Shown piece after piece: positions 1 to 8,009 of a stretch of 64,000 nt of DNA (position 1 is the first letter of the stretch; every line of letters begins with the position of its first letter). The position numbers were made by a program, and so were the translations under genes. This DNA is from Janthinobacterium sp. BJB426 (lineage in GTDB: Bacteria; Pseudomonadota; Gammaproteobacteria; Burkholderiales; Burkholderiaceae_D): positions 372,001 to 436,000 of the forward strand of contig NZ_PDZL01000002.1 in NCBI RefSeq assembly GCF_002735705.1. The letters are read 5' to 3'. The notes under the pieces were generated by a model, which ran no database searches, was not told where the DNA came from, and was given only the letters and a program-made list of their open reading frames with translations.

Positions 1-17
1 GCGGCTGCAGGCTGGCG

Positions 18-242
18 TCAAGCCTGGCGGCCAGGCTGGCAGTACGCAGACAGTTTGAGGGCGTCGCTGCTGCAGATGGGCAAGGCGCCATGGCCAGCCT
101 CGCGCGCCACGGGCGCCGGCACGGCATCGCTGGCTGGCGCCTCGCCCGTACTCATCCAGGTGGCCGCCAGGGTCGAGAAAATAAACAGGCAGATCAGCAG
201 GAACGGCTTGTTCAAGTGAAAAAACTGGTCTGGCTTTTGCAT
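18..242 (-). CDS. small membrane-anchored hypothetical protein
   Basis: A 74-residue protein with one hydrophobic segment near the N-terminus (about residues 11-27, rich in Leu/Ile/Phe). A short polar, Ala/Pro-rich tail with two cysteines follows, so it is probably a single-pass inner-membrane or secreted peptide. The ATG at 242 is chosen because GGAG lies six bases upstream. The frame stays open to an upstream ATG at 314, which has less support. I do not recognise a family. The gene to its left is outside the window, so operon context is unknown. It is divergent from the large exported protein starting at 507. Confidence 0.5.
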   Translation of the reverse strand: MQKPDQFFHLNKPFLLICLFIFSTLAATWMSTGEAPASDAVPAPVAREAGHGALPICSSDALKLSAYCQPGRQA

Positions 243-506
243 CGCATACTCCGTCGGACTGGTTGGCTGTTGCAGCATGGACACGATCATCGCGTGTTTC
301 CGCAAGGCATACAATCAGACAGTTTCGACAAGACGGGTAGGACAGCGCTGACAGGCTCAGCCATGGCGTCCCGTGTCGGCAGATTTGACACCGGCTCCGG
401 CCCATATCAGTCAAACCCTTGTTTTTACAGCACAAGTTATACGGGAACGCTTCCTGCTTGACCTCTTGCCTGGGCACGCTTGGCGCCAGTCAACGGGGGA
501 ACGATC

Positions 507-3500
507 ATGAGCTTTATCAAACACGCGCTGCTGGCGCTGCTGTTATGCGCGATGTCTGCCGCGCATGCCACCAGCATCGGCTACACGGCGACATCGCTGG
601 GCGGCACGCAGTGGCGCTACGACTATACCGTCAGCAATACTACGCTGGCCGTGCCCATCGAGGAATTCACCTTGTTCTTCAGCGTGGGCCAGTATGCCAA
701 CCTGCACAGCGTCTCCACGGCACCCGGCTGGGATGTGCTGCTGGTGCAGCCCGATCCCGCCATCCCCGCCAGCGGCTACTTCGACGCGCTGGCGCTGGCC
801 GGCGGCATCAATCCTGGCGCCACGTCCACGGGCTTTTCCGTCACCTTCGATTACCTGGGCGCGGGCAGCCCCGGCGCCCAGCCGTTTTCCATCCTCGACC
901 CCGTTACCTTCATTGAGGTCGAGGCGGGCATCACGCAGCCGGCCGCCGTCACCCTGCCCTCCACCCCATGGCTGCTGCTGGCGGGCGTACTGGCCGTGGC
1001 CTGCCTGCGGCGCCGGCAATTGGCGGGCGCCGCACTGGCCCCATTGCTGGCACTCACCCTGTGCGCCTGCGGCGGGCCGAACGATCCTGCGCAGCCGCCT
1101 GCGCCGAAGGTCATGCTGGCCACCGCTCAGGCCGCCGGGGACTTCGAAGTGACCTTGCTGGAAAAAGTGGCCGAACAGCGCGTCAACCGCACGGCCTGGG
1201 ACTATACCTACCGCGTGCACATCCGCAACAATGGCAGCGAAGCGGCCAGCAATGTGCAAGCCGTGCTGGCCAGCGCGCCTGCAGGCTGCACCATCATCGA
1301 TGGCGAGGTGCAGGCCGGCAGCATCGACGCGGGCGCCACCGTCACGCCCGCTGACACCATCACCGTGCGCATCGAGCGCAGCATCGCCTTCCAGAGCGCG
1401 GCCCTGACGTGGACCTTCAGCACCGGCGCCGGCATCGAACTCGATCCCGCGCGGCCCGCGCAGGTGGTCGTGCTATCGCTGGCCGCACTGGGTTTTACGG
1501 ACGGCGCCGACAGCGTCAAGGCCAGCGGCGCCGTCACGGACGTGCTGCTGCAGGACGGCAGCCTGCGCTTTTCCACGCCCGGCGACACGGGCGTGGACCA
1601 GCACGCGCAATTTTCCCTCAGCAAGGGCGGCAAGGTCACCACCCTGCACCTGCTGATCCAGACGGAGCTGCCCACGGCCGTGGAAACCTATGTGGAACCG
1701 GACGACGACGGCAACGTGCCCGCCACGGCGCCCGTGCTGGCCATCACGGGGCTGGGGCCGAACAACCGGTTGCAGCCGGGCGCCCTGGGATTGCGCCTGG
1801 TGGACGCCGCCCCCATGGCCCTACAGGACGACAGCGACGGCCTGCTGTCCAGCCCGGATGGCCTGGCCATCAGCCTGAAGACCTACTGGACGTTCGATGC
1901 GGCCAGCGGCACCTTCAGCATCGGCGCCACGGCCATGCAGCAATTGCTGGCATCCTTGCCCAACGGCAGCTACGACCTGAACCTCAATTTCGTCTCGCAG
2001 GATGGTGAATTCACGGCCAGCTATGCCTTGATCGTCATCAAGTCCGGCATCGTGCTGCAGGGACAGTTGCGCACGCCGGCGGGCGGCAATGCCACGGGAC
2101 TGGCAGGCAAGAAAATGTTATTGGCGGGCTACAACAACCACCAGCGCCAGGTGGCCGTGGTCGACGCCACGGGCGCCTTCCACTTCGATGGCGTGCTGCC
2201 CGATACCTACCAGCTGACCTTGAACGACCTCGTCCACCCGAACGTGGTCAGCGTCAGCGCCGTCGTGTTTGAGAACAGCAGCAATGTCAACGTCGGCATC
2301 GTGTATCCGTACGGAACCGGCCTGGCTCAGCGCAGTGCGGCACAGACGTATGTGGCGGGCAACGTGACGCAGGATGGCGCCGGGCCGCCCTCGCGCGAGG
2401 TGCCCGCCGGCTCCCGCGCCATGGGCGACGTCACCCCGCAGGATGACGAGGGCAGCAAGACGTTCACGGCCACGGCGGCCGCGCAAAACCAGACCATCAC
2501 GACGCCCGTCGCCTTCACGGTGCCCAAGGGCACGAAAAACGTGGGCGTGAAAATCACCGTCAGCACGGCCGAGTACCCCACCTACACGACTGCGCAAAGC
2601 CAGTACAACGACACCTGGTCCTACGCCGTGACGGGCCTGCCCGGCGTCAATCTGGCCGCCACGGGCGCCGTCAACCAGACGCATTACACGCAGGGCACCA
2701 TCGTCAGGACGGAGTGTGTCGATGTCAGCAAGCAGACCCAGGCTGGAGCCTTGAGCCTGGGCGGCAACGTCAGCGCGACGAATATCGGCGACAGCGCCCT
2801 GGCCACCGTGACGACGGTGGAACTGAGCCTTGCGTGCAAGGGATTGAAAGTGACGCAGGCGAAATTCCTCTCGCCCAACAATGCCGCCCGCCCCGTGTTG
2901 CAGCCGATCAAGCTGACGGGCAATCTGGCAGGGCCGTATGTGTCCGTCTCGCAAGGAGCGGCCACGGCCACGCACACCTTGCCGCTGGAATTGCACTACA
3001 CGCCGGCGGCGGCCACGATTACGGAAGTCAATATCGGCATATCGTCCGGCGGCGGCGATCCCGCCTTCAGCACCGGGAATTTATTGTCCCAGACCAACAC
3101 CAAGACTGCCGGCACAGTGAAATTTCCCAGCCTGGTACTGCCCGCCTTTGCCGGCGCCAAGCTCGACAAGAAGGCCGTCGTCACGGTGCGCCTGAAGGGC
3201 CGCATCGACAATGTCGATGCCAGCTCCGACCCGGCCGAAGGGGGGCAAGTGGAGTTCAAGGGCGCCACGGCCTACATCCCCCTGTACCTGGCCGACAACG
3301 AGGCGGCGCTGGCGGTGCGGCGCTACGGCACGCGCGATGCGGGCGGCGATTCGTGGGCCACGCGCCTGGCCATCGCCTGGCTGGCCGGCAAGCCCTACCG
3401 CTTCGACGACATCAGCGGCCAGCACGTGACGCAGACGGCGTCGGGCCGCTCCATCCTCGGCCACAGCGGCCACAGCGATGGCCAGCAGATCGACTTGCGC

Positions 3501-3869
3501 TACGCGGATGGCGCGGGCGGCTACACGGACGCCTTGGGCGGCCAGAACGATGGCGCCGCCATTCACCAGCTGATCAATGCCGCGAAGGCGGAAGTGGTGG
3601 CCAACCCCGCGCAAAAGCCGAAACTGGCCGCCCTGCTGGCGTGGATCGCGGCGAACCGGGCCATGCTGGCCCAGGAAGCGGCGCCGGCCAGCACGCGCGT
3701 CATCTACATCGGCCCCAGCTTCGTCAAGCTGGCCCTCGTCGACGGACGTTTTTCCGCCGCCCCGACCGACCATATCCCCGGCGCTGGCACCTGGACCAAG
3801 CCGGCAAAGGTACACATCGAGGCGGGACACCTGAGCCACTGGCACATCAGCATCACAGCCCATCCGTAA
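507..3869 (+). CDS. composite exported protein: PEP-CTERM-like N-part, lipoprotein-like segment, LAS-type peptidase-like C-terminus
   Basis: 1120 residues; ATG at 507 is preceded by GGGGGA. Residues 1-21 form a signal peptide ending in Ala-His-Ala. A beta-rich domain follows to about 145, then LPSTPWLLLAGVLAVACLRR (about 150-169), which resembles a PEP-CTERM sorting anchor (Pro-Ser-Thr, hydrophobic helix, Arg cluster). The chain does not stop there. It runs into a second hydrophobic stretch ending LTLCACGG, like a lipobox, then about 900 residues of Ala/Thr/Val-rich sequence that look like repeated beta domains. Near residue 985 is HSGHSDGQQIDLRY, and near the end EAGHLSHWHI. The H-x-x-G-x-x-x-D and E...W-H pattern resembles zinc LAS peptidases (M15/M74 type). 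The peptidase reading is inference. An in-frame GTG at 996 would start a protein with a classical lipoprotein signal, so two products are possible. Confidence 0.75.
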   Translation: MSFIKHALLALLLCAMSAAHATSIGYTATSLGGTQWRYDYTVSNTTLAVPIEEFTLFFSVGQYANLHSVSTAPGWDVLLVQPDPAIPASGYFDALALAGGINPGATSTGFSVTFDYLGAGSPGAQPFSILDPVTFIEVEAGITQPAAVTLPSTPWLLLAGVLAVACLRRRQLAGAALAPLLALTLCACGGPNDPAQPPAPKVMLATAQAAGDFEVTLLEKVAEQRVNRTAWDYTYRVHIRNNGSEAASNVQAVLASAPAGCTIIDGEVQAGSIDAGATVTPADTITVRIERSIAFQSAALTWTFSTGAGIELDPARPAQVVVLSLAALGFTDGADSVKASGAVTDVLLQDGSLRFSTPGDTGVDQHAQFSLSKGGKVTTLHLLIQTELPTAVETYVEPDDDGNVPATAPVLAITGLGPNNRLQPGALGLRLVDAAPMALQDDSDGLLSSPDGLAISLKTYWTFDAASGTFSIGATAMQQLLASLPNGSYDLNLNFVSQDGEFTASYALIVIKSGIVLQGQLRTPAGGNATGLAGKKMLLAGYNNHQRQVAVVDATGAFHFDGVLPDTYQLTLNDLVHPNVVSVSAVVFENSSNVNVGIVYPYGTGLAQRSAAQTYVAGNVTQDGAGPPSREVPAGSRAMGDVTPQDDEGSKTFTATAAAQNQTITTPVAFTVPKGTKNVGVKITVSTAEYPTYTTAQSQYNDTWSYAVTGLPGVNLAATGAVNQTHYTQGTIVRTECVDVSKQTQAGALSLGGNVSATNIGDSALATVTTVELSLACKGLKVTQAKFLSPNNAARPVLQPIKLTGNLAGPYVSVSQGAATATHTLPLELHYTPAAATITEVNIGISSGGGDPAFSTGNLLSQTNTKTAGTVKFPSLVLPAFAGAKLDKKAVVTVRLKGRIDNVDASSDPAEGGQVEFKGATAYIPLYLADNEAALAVRRYGTRDAGGDSWATRLAIAWLAGKPYRFDDISGQHVTQTASGRSILGHSGHSDGQQIDLRYADGAGGYTDALGGQNDGAAIHQLINAAKAEVVANPAQKPKLAALLAWIAANRAMLAQEAAPASTRVIYIGPSFVKLALVDGRFSAAPTDHIPGAGTWTKPAKVHIEAGHLSHWHISITAHP

Positions 3870-3875
3870 GCAAGG

Positions 3876-4688
3876 TCAGGCGGGCAGATCGGACAGTTCC
3901 AGCTCCGAAAAGCCCGCCCGGCGCCGCGCTTCCAGGTTGAACGGGCCCCGCAGGGTGGGCGCTTCATAGCGCAGCGCCAGCTCCGCATACGTGGCGCGCA
4001 ATTCCAGGCCCCTTTGATCGCACAGGTAGCCATACCAGCGGTTGCCGATCTCGACGTGCCCCACTTCATCGCGCAGGATGATGTCGAGGATGGCGGCGGC
4101 GGCCATGTCGCCCGCCTGGGCCAGCTTGGCGCGCAGCGGCGGAATCGCGTCCAGCCCCCGCGCTTCCAGGGTGCGCGGCACCAGCGCCATGCGCGCCAGC
4201 ACGTCGCCGCGCGTCTTGTCGACCATTTCCCACAGGCTGTCGTGGCCGGGGAAGTCGCCATACGTGTGACCCAGCACCTGCAGGTGTGCCTGCAGCATGG
4301 CAAAGTGCGTGGCTTCCTCTTTCGCCACGCGCAGCCAGTCCGCGTAGTATTCAGCGGGCAGGTCCGGGAAGCGCCACAGCGCGTCGAGCGCCAAATTCAT
4401 CGCATTGAATTCGATATGCGCCAGCGCGTGAACCAGCATGGCGCGCCCTTCCGGCGTGATCATCGAACGCCGTCCCACCAGACGCGGCGGCACCAGTTCC
4501 GGACGCTGGGGACGGCCCGGCACGGCGCCGGTCGGCGCCAGCGGCGCCTGCGCATCGAGCGCAAGCTGCGCTTCGGCCATGGCCGCCACCATTGCCACCT
4601 TCGTTGCCGGGTCCGGTTCGAGCAGGCAGGCGAGCGCATAGGTGCGCAATTCCTGTGGTGGTATTGGGGTCAGTGGAGGTGGCTGCAT
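3876..4688 (-). CDS. DUF455 family ferritin-like protein
   Basis: 270 residues, matching the DUF455/COG2833 family of ferritin-like helical proteins of unknown role. Glu/His pairs typical of a di-iron four-helix bundle are visible: HALAHIEFNAMNLALDA, KEEATHFAMLQAHL and LRDEVGHVEIGNRWY. The ATG at 4688 is chosen because the protein aligns with the family from there. The frame continues upstream, but those residues look like antisense noise from the neighbouring region. It is convergent with the composite protein, six bases away. The family is sometimes found near tRNA-modifying or oxidative-stress genes, but nothing here fixes its function. Confidence 0.85.
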   Translation of the reverse strand: MQPPPLTPIPPQELRTYALACLLEPDPATKVAMVAAMAEAQLALDAQAPLAPTGAVPGRPQRPELVPPRLVGRRSMITPEGRAMLVHALAHIEFNAMNLALDALWRFPDLPAEYYADWLRVAKEEATHFAMLQAHLQVLGHTYGDFPGHDSLWEMVDKTRGDVLARMALVPRTLEARGLDAIPPLRAKLAQAGDMAAAAILDIILRDEVGHVEIGNRWYGYLCDQRGLELRATYAELALRYEAPTLRGPFNLEARRRAGFSELELSDLPA

Positions 4689-4731
4689 GGGACTGCTTTC
4701 TGGCGCGTTGCTTGGTAAGGCGCGCAGTGTA

Positions 4732-5655
4732 TCAAATTGCCTGCCCCAGCAGCCAGTCGAACAAGGCCTGCACTCTTGCCGGCAGCGCGGCGCGCCCGCT
4801 GTGCACGAGGTAATACGCCTGCGGACTGGCCAAATTGAAACCGCCGAACGGCAAAACCAGCTGGCCGCTATCGACCCACGGCTGCACCAGCTGGCGCCGG
4901 CCCATGGCCACGCCCGCATGGTGGATGGCCGCCTGCGCGCACAGGTCGGCGCGGTCGAATCGCAGGCTGCGCGCTGGCAAGTTCACCTCGGGCGCCTGCA
5001 CGTCCAGCCACAAACGCCACTCGGCATCGGGCGCGCAGGCGGGCCAGGCCAGGGTGTCGTGCAGTACCGTCGCGCCGGGCAAGTTGCGTGGCGCATCCAG
5101 CAAGCCGTGCTGGCGCGCATATTGCGGGCTGCAGACGGGCGCCAGCCATTCATCCATCAGCTTGCGCGAGGCCAGGCCGGGAAAGCTGCCGTCGCCATAG
5201 TGCAAGGCCAGGTCGACCTGGCCGGCGCGAAAGTCCACGCTATCATTGCCCACGCGCAAGTCCATCGACACGTCCGGATACTGTGCAGCGAAGCCTGCCA
5301 GGCGCGGCACCAGCCAGCATTGCGCAACAGATGGGCGCGCATGCACGGTGACGCTGCCCGCCAGCGTGTCGCCGCCGGCCAGGGCCGCGTGCAGGCTGTC
5401 CCAGCCACTTTGCAGCGCGGCAAAGATGCGTTCGCCGTCGGCCGTCAGCTTGACTTGCCGCGTCAGCCGTTCGAACAGCCGCAAGCCCAGGCTGCTTTCC
5501 AGCCGCGCGATGCGGTGGCTGACGGCGCTGGGCGTGAGCGCCAGTTCCTGCGCCGCCAGCGCGAAACTGGCGTGGCGCGCCGCCACGAGAAAGGTGTGCA
5601 GGTTGGCGAACTGGCTGGCCGTCAGCGTGGCCATGCGCGCCGCGCCGGCCGGCAT
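4732..5655 (-). CDS. dsdC: LysR-type regulator of D-serine catabolism (DsdC-like)
   Basis: 307 residues. The N-terminal winged helix-turn-helix covers about residues 8-67 (FALAAQELALTPSAVSHRI), followed by a LysR substrate-binding domain. Several stretches match E. coli DsdC as I remember it: RPSVAQCWLVPRL, the GND...AG.DLA segment, and FDRADL...HHAGVAMGRRQLV. That supports a D-serine-responsive activator over a generic GcvA-type regulator. The start overlaps the dsdA stop by one base (TGATG), so the two are co-transcribed. In E. coli dsdC is divergent from dsdXA. Here it sits downstream of its target and no dsdX transporter is visible. Confidence 0.88.
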   Translation of the reverse strand: MPAGAARMATLTASQFANLHTFLVAARHASFALAAQELALTPSAVSHRIARLESSLGLRLFERLTRQVKLTADGERIFAALQSGWDSLHAALAGGDTLAGSVTVHARPSVAQCWLVPRLAGFAAQYPDVSMDLRVGNDSVDFRAGQVDLALHYGDGSFPGLASRKLMDEWLAPVCSPQYARQHGLLDAPRNLPGATVLHDTLAWPACAPDAEWRLWLDVQAPEVNLPARSLRFDRADLCAQAAIHHAGVAMGRRQLVQPWVDSGQLVLPFGGFNLASPQAYYLVHSGRAALPARVQALFDWLLGQAI

Positions 5656-6986
5656 CAGGCGGCTCCGATCGCCAGCAAGGCGCGGCCACGAGCCACGTAG
5701 GCGTCCATTTCCGCCTGCGGCACCATACTGCCGCCCGTGCCCCACACCAGGTGCGTGGCGCGTGCCAGCGTTGCCTGGTACTGCGGCGCGGCCAGCACGG
5801 GCTTGATGCCCGCGAAACCGGCCACGGCGGACGGTTCCAGGTGCAAGCCTTGTGTTTGCTCAAGCGTCGCCAGCAAGCGGTACAGTTCTTCATCCGTGAC
5901 AGTGGCGTAGCCGTCGATCAGCCGCTGCATGGCGCGTCCGACGAAGCCGGACGGGCGTCCCACGGCCAGGCCATCGGCAGCCGTCAGGTTGTCGATGCCG
6001 ATTTCCTGCACGCTGATGCCATCATGCAAGCCCGTGTGCACGCCCAGCAGCATGCACGGCGAGTGGGTCGGTTCGACAAACACACAGTGAACTGCGTCGC
6101 CAAAGGCCAGCTTCAAGCCGAAGGCCACGCCGCCGGGACCGCCGCCCACGCCGCACGGCAGGTAGACGAACAGCGGGTACCCGGCATCGACTATCACGCC
6201 GCTGGCGGCGAACTGGGCTTTCAGGCGTTCGCCCGCCACCGCGTAGCCGAGAAACAGATCGTGCGAGTTTTCATCGTCGACAAAATGGCAGCTGGGATCG
6301 TTCTCCGCCTGTTTGCGCCCCGCTTCCACGGCCACGCTGTAATCGGTCGCGTATTCGACGACGGTCACGCCATGGCTGCGCAATTTATCCTTCTTCCACT
6401 GGCGCGCATCGGCCGACATGTGCACCGTGGCGCGAAAACCCAGGCGCGCGCTCATGATGCCGATCGACAAGCCCAGATTGCCCGTGGAGCCGACGGCGAT
6501 CGCATACTGGCCAAAGAAGGCGCGCACGGCATCGCCGGCCAGCAGGCTGTAATCATCGCCCTCCTTCAGCAAACCGGCGTCCAGCGCCAGCATTTCCGCA
6601 TGTTTCAGCACTTCATAAATGCCCCCGCGCGCCTTGATCGAGCCGGAAATGGGCAAATGGCTATCTTGCTTGAGCCATAGCTGACCGCTCGTCATGCTTG
6701 ATGCAAAACCCAGCGCCGCCTGCATGGCTGGCAGCGGCACGACGGGCGACTCGATGATGCCGCCGCTGGCCTGCGTTTCCGGAAACGCCTTGGTCAGAAA
6801 GGGCGCAAAACGGGTCAGGCGCGCGCTGGCGTCGGCCACGTCGTCCGCCGTCAAGCCCACGTCGTTCAAGGCCTCGGCCGCCGGCGCGATGGCGGGATTG
6901 AACCAGCTCAAGGGCTGCAAGGCCATCAGTTCTGTAATCAGGGGGAATTTTTCGCGCAGCGCGGCGATGGCGGAAGTGGGCAGCAT
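5655..6986 (-). CDS. dsdA: D-serine ammonia-lyase (D-serine dehydratase)
   Basis: Converts D-serine to pyruvate and ammonia with pyridoxal phosphate, in the cytoplasm. The sequence carries the PLP-lysine motif [14 protein letters not shown], the PLP-phosphate loop [12 protein letters not shown] and the family signature [17 protein letters not shown]. The start at 6986 gives 443 residues and puts the PLP lysine at position 118, the same number as in E. coli DsdA (442 residues). Alternative in-frame ATGs at 7025 and 7079 would add a poorly conserved N-terminal tail. None of the three has a convincing ribosome-binding site. It is followed by dsdC with a one-base overlap. Confidence 0.93.
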   Translation of the reverse strand: MLPTSAIAALREKFPLITELMALQPLSWFNPAIAPAAEALNDVGLTADDVADASARLTRFAPFLTKAFPETQASGGIIESPVVPLPAMQAALGFASSMTSGQLWLKQDSHLPISGSIKARGGIYEVLKHAEMLALDAGLLKEGDDYSLLAGDAVRAFFGQYAIAVGSTGNLGLSIGIMSARLGFRATVHMSADARQWKKDKLRSHGVTVVEYATDYSVAVEAGRKQAENDPSCHFVDDENSHDLFLGYAVAGERLKAQFAASGVIVDAGYPLFVYLPCGVGGGPGGVAFGLKLAFGDAVHCVFVEPTHSPCMLLGVHTGLHDGISVQEIGIDNLTAADGLAVGRPSGFVGRAMQRLIDGYATVTDEELYRLLATLEQTQGLHLEPSAVAGFAGIKPVLAAPQYQATLARATHLVWGTGGSMVPQAEMDAYVARGRALLAIGAA

Positions 6987-7114
6987 GGCAAGCTCGTGAA
7001 GGAACAAGCCATGATTAGACCGCATCCGGGCGCCGCTGGCAAAGGATGGTTGATCAGGCAATGGGTGACGGGGCATCATGTGTGTCGGCTTGCACCCGCC
7101 GCCTGCCCCCGCCC

Positions 7115-7639
7115 TCATCCCCCATTCAGCAAACTGACCGCAGCGGGAATCGCTGCCCCGGGCAAGACGTAGCGCGCATATGGCACGCCATTGATAGGTG
7201 GCAAGTTGCAGTCGCGCTTGAAGCCGATGCGCGTGTACAGCGACAGCGCGGTTGCCATGATCGGACTGGTGTGCAATCCAACGACCGCTGCGCCCGCATC
7301 GCTCGCCCGCTGCAGGCAAGCGGCGACCAGCAGCCTGCCTATGCCCAGTCCCCGCTGCTCCGGATCGACCACGAGCATGCGGATGACAGACCAGTCACCG
7401 GGGAAAATGGCGTCCCTGGGCTTGCCCGGCCCGATGTGCCCGATTCCACCCACCAGCACGCCGCCGCGTTTCGCGACGATCAAGTCGGCCTCGTCTGCCA
7501 GCTCGGACATGCGCGCCACCCCCACCTGGAACGCAGCCCAGTCGTCGTAGTGCCGTTCGTACTGAGCAAATGCGGCCAAGGCCAGCTGATTGACGCTGTC
7601 GCGGTCCGACGGCAAGTAATCCTCTATCAAGACGGTCAT
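7115..7639 (-). CDS. GNAT family N-acetyltransferase
   Basis: 174 residues with the GNAT fold. Beta strand 4 and the acetyl-CoA loop read [20 protein letters not shown] (Q/R-x-x-G-x-G/A motif), and the C-terminal Y-x-R-x-G-F element reads [10 protein letters not shown]. The substrate cannot be told from sequence. The start ATG has AGGAAGAG just upstream. It lies immediately upstream of dsdA on the same strand and could be in the same transcript, although the gap depends on which dsdA start is used. Confidence 0.85.
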   Translation of the reverse strand: MTVLIEDYLPSDRDSVNQLALAAFAQYERHYDDWAAFQVGVARMSELADEADLIVAKRGGVLVGGIGHIGPGKPRDAIFPGDWSVIRMLVVDPEQRGLGIGRLLVAACLQRASDAGAAVVGLHTSPIMATALSLYTRIGFKRDCNLPPINGVPYARYVLPGAAIPAAVSLLNGG

Positions 7640-7757
7640 TTTTCTCTCTTCCTGTCGCTCATCGACGGCCCCATATCCACAGGAAAGGGCCAGGGCACAT
7701 CTGAAAAAGTCAGCAATGAAAAACTGACGCTACACGACAGCAGATAAAAACTACTCT

Positions 7758-7943
7758 TTACCGCAGATACAGATAATAGCTTCCATGGTAATTTTTATCG
7801 AGGTTTTCCTGGGAGTCGAAACGAAAATCGACCGCAGGTAACGCCAGAAAGGAAAACTGTTCCTTCGATGCCAGCAATCTGTCCAGGAACTGCAATTTCA
7901 CTTCCTCAGTCGTGCCATCTTCGGCATACCTCCCGATGTCCAC
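7758..7943 (-). CDS. hypothetical small ORF, possible gene remnant
   Basis: A 61-codon frame beginning at GTG 7943, with a plausible coding character (VKLQFLDRLLASKEQFSFLA) and a more AT-rich codon choice than its neighbours. The frame is open further upstream, back to the TAA of the copper receptor gene at 8010, and it is in the same frame as that receptor. No ribosome-binding site precedes the GTG. It may be the 3' end of a lost gene or a chance frame. I do not recognise a family. Confidence 0.3.
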   Translation of the reverse strand: MDIGRYAEDGTTEEVKLQFLDRLLASKEQFSFLALPAVDFRFDSQENLDKNYHGSYYLYLR

Positions 7944-8009
7944 GTCTATAGGGTGGAAGCGGCGCCCTCGTCCCTGCGCAAGGATGAAGGCGCCATTGCC
8001 CCTACGGTA

